From Paraglaciecola psychrophila 170 (GTDB lineage: Bacteria; Pseudomonadota; Gammaproteobacteria; Enterobacterales; Alteromonadaceae), in assembly GCF_000347635.1 (NCBI RefSeq), contig NC_020514.1, forward strand, positions 4,030,001-4,094,000: DNA of 64,000 nt, in the 5' to 3' direction. Positions 19,728 through 28,716 of this stretch are shown piece by piece (position 1 is the first letter of the stretch; each line of letters begins with the position of its first letter). A program made the translations under genes and the position numbers. Under the pieces are notes generated by a model that was not told where the DNA came from, ran no database searches, and worked only from the letters and a program-made list of their open reading frames with translations.

Positions 19728-20533
19728 ATTTCAAAACATTTCTTAATTCCATATTTGTTATTACTGGGATTTCCATTTTTGCTTTGAATATTTATGGTTT
19801 AACACAAGACATCCGTCCAACTGGCTTCTCTGAAGATGAGTTGAGGTTTGGATTAAAGCCAATACTTAGCTTCGAAGACAGTATTCATCAGTTAAAACCA
19901 AGTGTTGAAGAAACTAAACAAGATTATGCGTTAAGGGCTACCGAACTAGTTTCGTCATCATTAACACACGTCCAATGGAATAAAGTTGATAATGAAACTA
20001 GCCATCAACTAATTCCAATATGGGAGAATTTCATTCTTTATTTCATGGGAAAGTTTAGTGGTATTCCTGAATATGAACGCTATCACTACGCCAACTATTT
20101 GAGGAGTCTAAAAAGAGGCATTGGAATTTGTGGTGACGCTTCAATGGTTTTGTCACAATTATTGGAGAAGCAAAATATCCCTAACAAAATAGTATCATTT
20201 CCCAAACATGTGTTTGTAATTGCAAAGCTAAATGATTCAGATTGGATCTTAGATCCGGATTTTGGAGTATCTATCCAAAAATCGTTGACCGATTTCGAAG
20301 GAATGAATGATGAAATAGAATCAGTGTATGAGTTTAAAGGATACTCAAAAGGTGATATTTTATCCATCCGGGATGCATATGAAGATAGTTACATTAAATG
20401 GGACGGAGTTTCACACTTCATCACCAAAAAATATTACTTCGAAATTATATCCTACTGGTTAAAATGGCTAATACCTTTTATTTTGCTACTTTCAGGATTA
20501 TTTTTGATATTCAAAACCAAGAAGCGACAATGA
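19724..20533 (+). CDS. Membrane-anchored transglutaminase-like cysteine peptidase-fold protein
   Basis: Protein of 269 residues with one N-terminal membrane segment (about residues 8-28) and a second at 240-262, which would place the middle domain in the periplasm. The middle domain has a transglutaminase-like triad in the right order: Cys136 in RGIGICGDASMVL, His162 in FPKHVFVIAKL and Asp177 in WILDPDFGV. Bacterial members act as peptidases or amide ligases, or are non-catalytic. In exopolysaccharide clusters such proteins are found but their role is unclear. The gene overlaps its neighbours by four bases on both sides, so its product probably works with the GT4 upstream and the haem protein downstream. 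Confidence in the fold is fair, in the function low. Confidence 0.7.
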   Translation: MNFKTFLNSIFVITGISIFALNIYGLTQDIRPTGFSEDELRFGLKPILSFEDSIHQLKPSVEETKQDYALRATELVSSSLTHVQWNKVDNETSHQLIPIWENFILYFMGKFSGIPEYERYHYANYLRSLKRGIGICGDASMVLSQLLEKQNIPNKIVSFPKHVFVIAKLNDSDWILDPDFGVSIQKSLTDFEGMNDEIESVYEFKGYSKGDILSIRDAYEDSYIKWDGVSHFITKKYYFEIISYWLKWLIPFILLLSGLFLIFKTKKRQ

Positions 20534-23400
20534 AACATTTACTACTAGCGTACTTTATATTCTGTATATTTGAGTTCAGAATAGCTCAAGCGACACCTGC
20601 TCTTGATTATGACATTATCTACGTAAGATATCCCGCTGAAGCCAGAAAAAGCCCATTTGTAAACATACCTCAAGGAGAGAAAGCTTATGTCATTGAAATG
20701 GGAGCAGACTTAGTTCTCCATAAAAAGGACGGTAGCGAGCTAATTCTTGTTGACTGTAAAAGGTGCAGTGTCATGGATCCAATGATGTCGTTCGATGGAA
20801 CCACTGTATATTACTCACTCAACAAAAGGAGGGGCAAAATAGTTACCAGCTGGATTTACAAAATGCATTTAAAAGGTCCCAGTGCGTTTAAAGCTATTCG
20901 GCTGACGTTTGATGATGGATTCGATAGTAAATATTATGCGGCAAACACGACGGAAGAGCATTATCAGTCCCATCATTTCGGAATACGTGACATGGCACCT
21001 GTGCCTCTCGCTGATGGGCGTATTCTATTTACTTCCAACCGCTCAGGCTTAACTGCGTTTGACTCACTTGGATATAACCCTTATGAGGTAGGAAGTGTCC
21101 AGCAACTTTACGTTATGTCTGATCATGAAGGGAGTGATAACAATAAGTTTCTTTCAAATATTGAACGCCTAGAGGCTGGTACGCTTCATTTGGCACAGCA
21201 CCCAATGCAATTGTCAGACGGAAGAATTCTATTTACAACTTGGCAAGATGTTGCTGATAAGTATCAGTATGGTATGTCCAGCTTATTTACCGTCCATCCT
21301 GATGGGAGTAATTTACAACAATTTACTGAACCACATGACAAAAATAAATTTTTAGATCATTTTATTACACAATTAAGCGATTCTACGGTTGTTTCTGCAT
21401 ACTACTATCCCTCATTTGACTATGGGTTTGGAGTACTTTGGAGAGCCCCTTTAGAGAGTGTTGGACCTGACTTTTTGAGATTTTCTAATAAACCAGAAAA
21501 AAACGCCAAGGGTTACACTGTAAATAGGAGGGGATTTGAGCGGAAGGGCACCGTCATTATTACGCCCCATTCAACTCCAAGGGACATACCGTCACCAGGA
21601 AGTTCCGGTAAATATTCAATGCCTTCTGCCACAAAAGATAATGGGCTATTGGTAGCTTACTCAAAAGGCTCCGTAAATCACTTCGGAGCGGTTTGCAAAA
21701 AGCGAAACCTTTGCGAAAGCTTGAAGTCGGGTATTTATTTGATTGATAACGCAAACAAAAATATCATTAACTCTCCTAACCAACTGGTCAAGATTGTTGA
21801 TTCCCCTGACCACAATGAAATATGGCCTAGAGCCGTTTTACCTTACAATCAAATCTACGGTATCCCTAAACCTAATATCCTGCCAAGCGTCGACACCAAA
21901 ACTGAAGATGATCGATTAGCAAGAGCAGAACCTGCTTCTATAGTAGGAACATCCTCTATGTACAATAGAGATAAATTAAGTGGGAACTCTGACCCATTTC
22001 AATCAAAAAGTTCAAAAAGAGAGTTACATGATGGTAACTGGACGGTAAATGGGGCTGAAGCCGGTGTATTCACCAATAGCGATATATACGCGGTGAGAAT
22101 TATTGGAACACCACCGAAACCCTTCACTAAAGTAATTAATAAATATCAAGATAATAAGAGATGGAAAAAGGCGGAGAGATTGATAGGACATAAAAATTAT
22201 GAAGGTATCGTAGAACGCTACGGTTCTTATCATATGGAAAGATGGGAAATTTTAGGCGAGTTTCCGTTAAACTATAAATCAGTACCCGATAATCAAGGCA
22301 ATCCAGACAGCTCTTGGGCTGCAAAAATACCTGCCGATACGCCATTTCTAATACAAACGTTAGATAAAAACGGCATGACACTTAACAGCGAATTAACGTG
22401 GCGCGCACTCAAACCCGGTGAAGCAAGAACCGACTGCGGCGGATGCCATGCCCATGCAATTGAACCACTTGAATTTTCAGATACCTTTGCAGGAATGAGA
22501 GTCCCAATACAAGGCGTTTCAGGTACTGAACAATCTGCGCCAGATCTAATGAATGGACTATGGGATTTAACGAAAGGAGAAATCCCCCTTCTTAACAAAG
22601 AAGGTGTCGAATATATTAAAGGTGCAGTAGTAGGCGTAGAATTTAATCGAGATGTAAAACCTATTTTGAAAAATAACTGCTCAACATGCCACACTAAAGG
22701 CGGCAGTGGCGGAAGCTTTGTTTTAGATGGCAGTAATGGAAGATCGGTTTGGGAAACACTATCCGACAACAAGCGCTCTAACGGAAAGAAATTTATTGTT
22801 CCACAAAAAAGCAAATATATTAGAGTACCGCAAGCTAGACAGAGTCTTTTGACTTGGGTTGTTTATGGCGAGCGACTAGATGGCAGAACTAACGAAAGTA
22901 GAAAGAATGACATTGATTTTCCCGTAAATCATCCTTCATTAAACCTATCAGATAAAGACAAAAGAACGGTTGCCCGCTGGATTGATCTTGGTGGTCCTAT
23001 TGACTTTCCACAGACTGATGGAATGGGGTATACGGATGACAATCAATTACCAGTTGTAACTTTAAAAGTCGATAAAGAAGACGAATATGGATATACGATA
23101 CTTATCGGTGCCATAGATGTCCATTCCGGTATTAACTGGAGTAGCCTGAATGTGACAGTAGAACAAACGGCAAGTAAATCCGACAAGAGTAAAGGCCTCT
23201 TAGAAAGTATATTGGACACTGTAAGTGACGAGACAATTAAATTGAATGGGAGTTTAACGCCTGACGAAAACAAAGTAGTGACGCTATTCTTGCCTGGAAC
23301 GAGATTACGAAAAGTGTCCTCTTTTATTGTTAAGGTTTATGTTGAAGACTTGGTTGGCAATAAAAACGTTACTAGTAAGCGTATGAAAATAATAAACTAG
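20530..23400 (+). CDS. Secreted two-haem protein with beta-propeller, hydrazine-synthase-alpha-like
   Basis: Protein of 956 residues from ATG 20530; a longer frame starting at 20398 overlaps the upstream gene and lacks a signal peptide at its N terminus. A signal peptide is visible (MKHLLLAYFIFCIFEFRIAQA). Residues about 60-480 contain TolB/PD40-like propeller repeats such as LADGRILFTSNRSG and LSDGRILFTTWQD. Two c-type haem sites follow, CGGCH at residues 636-640 and CSTCH at 717-721, the second in a cytochrome-like VEFNRDVKPILKNNCSTCH context. The last 130 residues look like an Ig-like domain. The propeller plus two-haem arrangement recalls the alpha subunit of hydrazine synthase and its non-anammox homologues; the reaction here is unknown. 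Start and stop coupling makes it the third member of the trio. Confidence 0.72.
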   Translation: MKHLLLAYFIFCIFEFRIAQATPALDYDIIYVRYPAEARKSPFVNIPQGEKAYVIEMGADLVLHKKDGSELILVDCKRCSVMDPMMSFDGTTVYYSLNKRRGKIVTSWIYKMHLKGPSAFKAIRLTFDDGFDSKYYAANTTEEHYQSHHFGIRDMAPVPLADGRILFTSNRSGLTAFDSLGYNPYEVGSVQQLYVMSDHEGSDNNKFLSNIERLEAGTLHLAQHPMQLSDGRILFTTWQDVADKYQYGMSSLFTVHPDGSNLQQFTEPHDKNKFLDHFITQLSDSTVVSAYYYPSFDYGFGVLWRAPLESVGPDFLRFSNKPEKNAKGYTVNRRGFERKGTVIITPHSTPRDIPSPGSSGKYSMPSATKDNGLLVAYSKGSVNHFGAVCKKRNLCESLKSGIYLIDNANKNIINSPNQLVKIVDSPDHNEIWPRAVLPYNQIYGIPKPNILPSVDTKTEDDRLARAEPASIVGTSSMYNRDKLSGNSDPFQSKSSKRELHDGNWTVNGAEAGVFTNSDIYAVRIIGTPPKPFTKVINKYQDNKRWKKAERLIGHKNYEGIVERYGSYHMERWEILGEFPLNYKSVPDNQGNPDSSWAAKIPADTPFLIQTLDKNGMTLNSELTWRALKPGEARTDCGGCHAHAIEPLEFSDTFAGMRVPIQGVSGTEQSAPDLMNGLWDLTKGEIPLLNKEGVEYIKGAVVGVEFNRDVKPILKNNCSTCHTKGGSGGSFVLDGSNGRSVWETLSDNKRSNGKKFIVPQKSKYIRVPQARQSLLTWVVYGERLDGRTNESRKNDIDFPVNHPSLNLSDKDKRTVARWIDLGGPIDFPQTDGMGYTDDNQLPVVTLKVDKEDEYGYTILIGAIDVHSGINWSSLNVTVEQTASKSDKSKGLLESILDTVSDETIKLNGSLTPDENKVVTLFLPGTRLRKVSSFIVKVYVEDLVGNKNVTSKRMKIIN

Positions 23401-24066
23401 ACTAAGTATCGTTAGTCTTTGCAATGAAGTAATAAATGATCCCGACAAAGGTTATGAAATCTGAGAAGAGGAAAGCATAATTTAATTCCACCGCAGTCAC
23501 TACGTATAATCGAGATTATGTAGAAAGAATCGAGGGGAGCGATACAAAAATGTAAACAATAATTTATGCTCCGTCTAATGCAATTCACCTCAACATTAAA
23601 AGAATAAATTAGGAATTTCAAGCGAGTTATGCAGCTTGATTAAAATAATGTCTGTAAAAACTATTAGTAAAATACACAGGAAGTTAAAACTGTGTTAAAA
23701 AACATAAAAAATCATTATTGGAATCTTCGATTAAATACAGGGGAACACTGTATTTTGCAATACGTAGCTTTCAAACCAAGTTAAGGTCCAACTTTTAGAC
23801 ATATAATTTCTAGCACCATATCATACACTGCATAGAAGTTTATCGTATCACTAACGTCATTCTCCCCCGATTTAATAAATTACATTTAATCGACATCCCG
23901 TAACAATTTTACCAGAATAAAATCTCTGCTACTGGGGACCTAGATAATCAATGATGCATTGGATACGCGTTTCTAAATTGGCGACAAATACGTTGTTGTC
24001 AGGCAAGTACGTAATAGTTATTTATTCGTAAGCAACTATTTACCTTTATGTTTCTCGTTTAACAAA
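23401..24066 (+). other. Gene-free stretch between converging genes
   Basis: This 666-base interval separates the haem protein gene from the converging glycosyltransferase gene. It is AT-rich, carries frequent stops in all frames and shows no strong hairpin with a T tract that would serve as a shared terminator. I recognised no tRNA or protein remnant in it. Short open frames on the minus strand have no ribosome site and unlikely composition. Confidence 0.5.
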
Positions 24067-24939
24067 TTACGGCAAACCAAACTTTTTATTCATCTGTTTT
24101 ATATATGAATCATTTCTACCCTGTATTAGATTATCCGTAACTAAGCCAACTTTTTGACTTCCTAGCCATGTAGTTGCAGCAAATGGCCATTGCGTGTTTA
24201 CCACGCATGATTCACCTAATCTAGCCATCCAATATAACCATACATCGTCAGCCTTATGACATATTTCAAGGTAAGTTTTAGTATCTAGAACTCGCTTATC
24301 CAAAGCGTTAGGCGGATACAAAACTCCACCAACCCCTGTCGCAAAATTTAATTCATGAGCTTTGTTATGTTTTATGTCAAATGTCCAGTCTGCATAATCA
24401 TTGAATTCGTTTTCATTTTTTAATGTTATTTCATGCACTCTGTGAGCAAAAATTATTTTAAAGTCACCATTCCACTCACGAGTCAGCATTCGTAACCAAT
24501 GCCTTGGATAATATAAATCATCGTCAGCTGTTACGATAAAGTGATTTGGATAAAAAGATAATGCCGGTATTATCTTTGTCCCAGGTCCATAATCATCGGT
24601 AGTATTTATATCAAAAATATCAAATTTAGTTAATCGCAAAACTTTTTCAGGAAGGAAAGCGTAATCTTCTTCTGCGACCCATAAAATAATCTTATCGGGT
24701 CGTATGTCTTGGGCTATTAATGACATGATAGTCAAATGCAACTTAGCAAATCTGGGGCGATATGAAGTAAGAGAAAGAATTAAACCGTTAGGCAAATTAT
24801 GCCTTTTATCTGATCTATTTTTAATATTGAGAAAAAGCATTCTAACTTTTACTTCGGCTATTACACTTCGATAAAACCAGAGTAATGATTTTCCTTTACT
24901 CGCCCTTAGATCCCAATAGGCCTGTTTTAATCTTTGCAT
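24067..24939 (-). CDS. Glycosyltransferase-like protein (GT-A fold)
   Basis: Protein of 290 residues related to GT2-like enzymes seen in surface polysaccharide loci. GLILSLTSYRPRFAKLHLT starts the first strand, DKIILWVAEED the second, and HFIVTADDDLYYPRHW holds the metal-binding DDD at residues 139-141. Downstream, GVGGVLYPP and KADDVWLYWMARL complete a domain that is typical of polysaccharide-locus GTs with a TADDD motif. It stands alone on the minus strand, with long gene-free intervals on both sides, and so may have its own promoter. The transferred sugar is not deducible. Confidence 0.75.
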   Translation of the reverse strand: MQRLKQAYWDLRASKGKSLLWFYRSVIAEVKVRMLFLNIKNRSDKRHNLPNGLILSLTSYRPRFAKLHLTIMSLIAQDIRPDKIILWVAEEDYAFLPEKVLRLTKFDIFDINTTDDYGPGTKIIPALSFYPNHFIVTADDDLYYPRHWLRMLTREWNGDFKIIFAHRVHEITLKNENEFNDYADWTFDIKHNKAHELNFATGVGGVLYPPNALDKRVLDTKTYLEICHKADDVWLYWMARLGESCVVNTQWPFAATTWLGSQKVGLVTDNLIQGRNDSYIKQMNKKFGLP

Positions 24940-25948
24940 ACACTGGTTATCTCTTTAATTAAAAGTGTCTCAAAAAATATTAGTTATATTTGAGGATCAA
25001 AAATAACATCCTAAAACACCTTTAAATTGGCGCTATGGCATTGCTCTTTGCGCATATCATAACCTTAGAAGTAGATGCTTGTCATCATTATTCCCTTAGA
25101 TGAGAAGGAGCCTGAGGCGCGCCTTAAATCACGCTTAAAATATAGTACAGCCTTACTATAATGTTGCCCAACTACCCGTTCCTGTCTTTTGTTAACAGTA
25201 AATATGACTAATATGGTTATCGCCTGATAGGCCCTGTAGCGCTGTTCTTTGTGGTTGGGGCTAAATCATTTGTAAGGGCAAAAAGTGATTTTCCTGATTA
25301 CTTTTTATGTTTTCGCGAAAAGATAACCGGCCTCTTTCTAGATAATGTTTTTCGCTATCTTCATTTGGCAACCAATGGCATAGATTATTGCTAAAAAAAT
25401 TATAATTTAAGTAACAGCCGTATGCGTTTATGGCGGTAACTTAATTCAATTTAGCGCTTTTTTTAAGCTGGCCTGCCACCAATCCTTTGAAATTGTAACC
25501 ACTACTCTACATTTTGACGTATGACTCTTGCAATTACGACACCGATAAGAGCTCCCGCATAAACACTGCTTATGTAACAGCTCGCTGGGGTCTATTCGAT
25601 AAATTAAACGACCATTTCATAGCTTCAGATAACTTTTCCAATAAATAAAATGACAAATGTATAGGTAAGATGTTATCGCATTTTGGTGAATTAACGTCTA
25701 TTTCAAAAGATGGATAATCAACCCAAAGCATCTATTCTATTTATAATATGTACTGAATTTACACATAGACGTTCGCCAAAAATCAAACTGCCATTGGGAT
25801 AAAAGCTTCAAGACGAAGTTACAAAATAATGCACACGGTAATTCCTGGTAATTAAAAAAAATGATAAGCGAAGTCAAAAATGTAAATTTGTGCAGTTAGT
25901 ACTACTCTAGTTGAATCATATTATTTACAGCCTATTTTTTAATTAGCA
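24940..25948 (-). other. One-kilobase gene-free region, probably decayed sequence
   Basis: No credible gene is visible in about 1 kb. The longest stop-free run is a roughly 60-codon piece around 25205-25390 (plus strand) without a start or any family motif that I recognise. Stops are frequent elsewhere. The length is exceptional in this gene-dense locus, so the stretch may be the residue of a lost gene, but I cannot name what it was. The upstream ends of the genes at 24.9 kb and the end of the 25.9-27.5 kb gene flank it. Confidence 0.45.
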
Positions 25949-27514
25949 CTAACGACCAAGTTTTTCTGCCAGTTCTGCACATTTTTGATTCTTCTGTGCT
26001 TTGTGTTCTAATCGAAATTCGGCCACTTTCTCGGGTGTTAGTGATCTTAAGTAAGCATTATCCTCATCGGAGTAATGATAATCCCATATATGCACTCCTG
26101 GACCATCATTAATGTAATAATCATGAGTAAGTGCTAAATATAGTTGACAACTAATCCCAGTAACCAATAGACACATACCCAATGCATATTTTAATTTCAA
26201 CAGCACCCGGTTTTCGGATAGATCTTTTGTAGAGTTTATTAACCGAAACCACAAATACAATACACAAACAAACAGTGGCACCCATAGTTCAGCCGTATAG
26301 CGATGAGTAATGGTGGCGTATTTTAGTTGAAAAAAAGCACCAACACTAAATAGCATAAGTGCAACTAAGAGTATTTTATTGGTATTGCTTTTAAAATCCC
26401 TTGCTAGAGTTACTAAAACATACAAAAAACAAAAAATTGGTAGCCCCCACAATATAGCAAGTGGCACCAACGGGGTTTCTAAACGGCCAAAACCAGTCGC
26501 CAGATGCCAAGATAAACTCCAATGCAGGTCTGCACTTCCTGTAAGATAAACAATTATATTAGGAACCAGTCGAAGTATATTTGCAAAGTCTGATTGGGGT
26601 ATTAATTTGCACGCTCGTTCACTAAAGCCTTCCAGAAAAAAATAGCCATAATTTCCTCCCATAAAAGATAGTGCATCACCATATTTAGCATAGTTCAACC
26701 ACAATATACTCATTCCAAACAACCCCAGTATTGAAATGGCCGGCCAAAACGAACGTAATGATTGAATCAGAATACTAAAAGGGCCGACTGATAATTGAGT
26801 CTGTTTTCTAACTCGCACTGTTTGTACCAGTATCAAAATACCCGTCACTAGATATAAAGTTAATGCTGTGGGCATTCTAGCGTGGATACACAATCCGGCT
26901 AGCAGGGCGTAGGGAATTAAACTAATGTTCCGGTTTTCTTTTTGAAAAAAACCGTCATTAAGCAATAGGGCTAGATAAATGTTTACCAAACATAAACTGG
27001 CAGCATAGGGTTCATGATAGAGAGTCGCATTCTGCGAAATCATGAATGAAGCAGAACCAAACCATAAAAGGCAACTAACTCCGACCAGTAAGCCTAAGTT
27101 AAGTGCATGCCGGTTTGATTTTGAGATTTTTAAATATACTTTTATAAAACTAACTTGTAATGCAACCTGCCCAACTAAGGTAAAAAACAAAACTGAGAAA
27201 TATGAAACGGGTGTTTGGGACAAATCAATAAAGGGAAAAAGCAGTGCGCGGACAAAGGTAGGCAACAAGCCATAATACATATAGGCCTTACTATTAAAAT
27301 ACCCCCCTTCTTTGCCTATTGCCTCCACAGGCACATCTAGACTCCCTTCGAGCATGCTCAAAAAGTAATGATTATAAGCTTTCCATAAAAACTGGGGCTG
27401 AAAGAGATCAAATGTCCATTGAGTGGCCATACCCACTGTTAATACTACAAAGATCATCATTGCGATCGTAGTAGATATCGCAATGCCATATCGGTTTATA
27501 CAATTACTCAACAT
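25949..27514 (-). CDS. Polytopic membrane protein, probably a GT-C-type glycosyltransferase
   Basis: Protein of 521 residues with an N-terminal membrane helix, then a hydrophilic first loop (about residues 35-75) containing SLDVPVEAIGKEGGYF, then about ten more membrane segments and a soluble C-terminal tail of about 60 residues rich in charged residues. One large acidic first periplasmic loop followed by many helices is the layout of GT-C enzymes (GT39/GT83-like), which use polyprenyl-phosphate sugars to glycosylate glycans or proteins outside the membrane. A clear catalytic Asp-Asp or Asp-Glu pair is not evident, so this is an inference from topology and context. It is isolated on the minus strand, with gene-free DNA at both ends. 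Confidence 0.6.
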   Translation of the reverse strand: MLSNCINRYGIAISTTIAMMIFVVLTVGMATQWTFDLFQPQFLWKAYNHYFLSMLEGSLDVPVEAIGKEGGYFNSKAYMYYGLLPTFVRALLFPFIDLSQTPVSYFSVLFFTLVGQVALQVSFIKVYLKISKSNRHALNLGLLVGVSCLLWFGSASFMISQNATLYHEPYAASLCLVNIYLALLLNDGFFQKENRNISLIPYALLAGLCIHARMPTALTLYLVTGILILVQTVRVRKQTQLSVGPFSILIQSLRSFWPAISILGLFGMSILWLNYAKYGDALSFMGGNYGYFFLEGFSERACKLIPQSDFANILRLVPNIIVYLTGSADLHWSLSWHLATGFGRLETPLVPLAILWGLPIFCFLYVLVTLARDFKSNTNKILLVALMLFSVGAFFQLKYATITHRYTAELWVPLFVCVLYLWFRLINSTKDLSENRVLLKLKYALGMCLLVTGISCQLYLALTHDYYINDGPGVHIWDYHYSDEDNAYLRSLTPEKVAEFRLEHKAQKNQKCAELAEKLGR

Positions 27515-28011
27515 TGGTTATCACATTATTTTATTACTTGAAAATTAAAGCACGCTATTATTTAAATACCGGATTGGTATTCATAAAAAACATCCTTTGC
27601 AAGCTTGAGTGTACACGTTTAAGGAATTAGTAAATAGTTAGCTATATTTTATATTTATCCAACTACTCTAGTTAATTAGTGAATGATTGAAAATTTTCTC
27701 ATAGCCCACGGTTTAAGCGGGCCTCTTGAAATCAGAATTGCAAATACCTTATTTGCCGTTACGCTATATCAAAGTATAAAAGTTACGAATTTAGTTCGTT
27801 TCTTCAAAGCAATATTATTATTATATTTATTGGCCACATGCCCCTGTATGATATTACTGCATGCATAGCCCAAATATTTGTGAAAGTGGCTGGGGGGAAC
27901 TTGCAATCATTGTGTTTATTATGTGTGTAGGTTTGACTAAAACCAATTAAAACAAGTAGTTATATCAAGAGAAGTTGAAGTGTGTATATATAGAAAAAAA
28001 GTCCCGCCAAT
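27515..28011 (+). other. AT-rich gene-free stretch upstream of the acyltransferase remnant
   Basis: About 500 bases without a convincing gene. A 61-codon open frame at 27683-27868 begins with ATG but has no recognisable domain or ribosome site. The sequence probably contains the promoter of the GT-C-like gene on the minus strand and the former promoter of the acyltransferase pseudogene on the plus strand; no hexamers are clear enough to report. Confidence 0.4.
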
Positions 28012-28358
28012 GTGGAACACAAAAATAATTTCAGACTAGGTATTCAAGGATTACGCGCTTTGGTCGTATTGAGTGTAGTGATTTTTCATATTTCACCACA
28101 CCAAATTACAGGTGGCTACTTAGGTGTTGATATTTTTTCGTCATATCTGGCTATTTAAGTATGGGCCAAATATGGCGAACTCTGAACGAGCATCGACTTA
28201 GTTTTAGAGAATTTTATACCAAACGTCTTAAGCGACTACTCCCCGCCCTAGTTATCTTCGCTCTTTCTGAACGCAATATTATGGGATGTGTTATCAAATC
28301 CAATCAGTAATTTTTTTGGTAATATTTCTTATTCTTTTTACCTCTGGCATTGGCTATT
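28012..28358 (+). pseudogene. Acyltransferase-3/SGNH pseudogene, 5' part
   Basis: Remnant of a third OafA-type acyltransferase. From a GTG at 28012 it reads FRLGIQGLRALVVLSVVIFH and GGYLGVDIF, loses one T in the T6 run at 28133-28138, and continues in the next frame as FVISGYLSMGQIW and FYTKRLKRLLPALV. Then most of the membrane domain is missing: after about 28270 the sequence jumps to LWDVLSNPISNFFGN and the late-domain block ISYSFYLWHW, so roughly 200 codons have been deleted. The frame is then cut by the insertion sequence at 28359. Together with 29610-30585 it makes a single dead gene, paralogous to the fusions at 6.7 and 11.2 kb. Confidence 0.85.
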
Positions 28359-28394
28359 TGACGTGGTTGAATAGATACGCCCCCCCTAGTTAAG
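28359..28394. repeat. Left terminal inverted repeat of the IS3-family element
   Basis: Thirty-six-base left end that begins TGACGTGGT and ends AGTTAAG. It pairs with the reverse complement of 29574-29609; about ten mismatches lie mainly in the central, C-rich part. Confidence 0.85.
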
Positions 28395-28422
28395 ACATGA
28401 TAGCCTTAACTGGAGATAGGTA

Positions 28423-28716
28423 ATGACAGCACGCAAGAAATATTCAAAAGAATTTAAATTGGATGCCATCGCATTGGTGGTAGAGCAAAAATACAGTCGT
28501 GTAGAGGCGGCTAGGAATTTAGGCCTCAGTCCTCAGATACTCGGTCGTTGGCTCAAAGAGGCCGAAGATGATAATGGTCGTGCTTTTAGAGGTAATGGCA
28601 CCCTGACACCCGAACAAGCCGAAATCCGCAGCTTGAAGGGGCAAGTCAAGCGTCTCGAAATGGAGCGTGAGATATAAAAAAAAGCGACGGTCTTCTTTGC
28701 CAAAAAAAAGAAGTGA
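28423..28716 (+). pseudogene. IS3-family OrfA (helix-turn-helix) with an internal nonsense codon
   Basis: OrfA opens MTARKKYSKEFKLDAIALV, the HTH_Tnp_1 DNA-binding region, and continues with a leucine-zipper-like segment RSLKGQVKRLEMEREI. A TAA at 28675-28677 then replaces what is normally a Leu codon (TTA) in this family, and the downstream KKATVFFAKKK is still in the same frame up to TGA at 28714-28716. The A8G tract at 28702-28710, just before this stop, is the expected -1 slippage site for making the OrfAB fusion. With the premature stop, ribosomes would not reach the slippage site, so neither full OrfA nor transposase should be made. Confidence 0.85.

Noticed and set aside
20398..20530. 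Longer start for the haem protein gene
   Set aside because: It would overlap the transglutaminase-like gene by 136 bases and hide the signal peptide; the ATG at 20530 gives a proper signal peptide and a four-base coupled overlap.
25205..25390. Stop-free run of about 60 codons on the plus strand as a possible gene remnant
   Set aside because: No start, no motif and no match to a family that I know; kept only as a remark on the gene-free interval.
27683..27868. A 61-codon open frame with ATG on the plus strand
   Set aside because: No ribosome site, no recognisable domain and a composition like the surrounding AT-rich intergenic DNA; chance open frame is the simpler reading.
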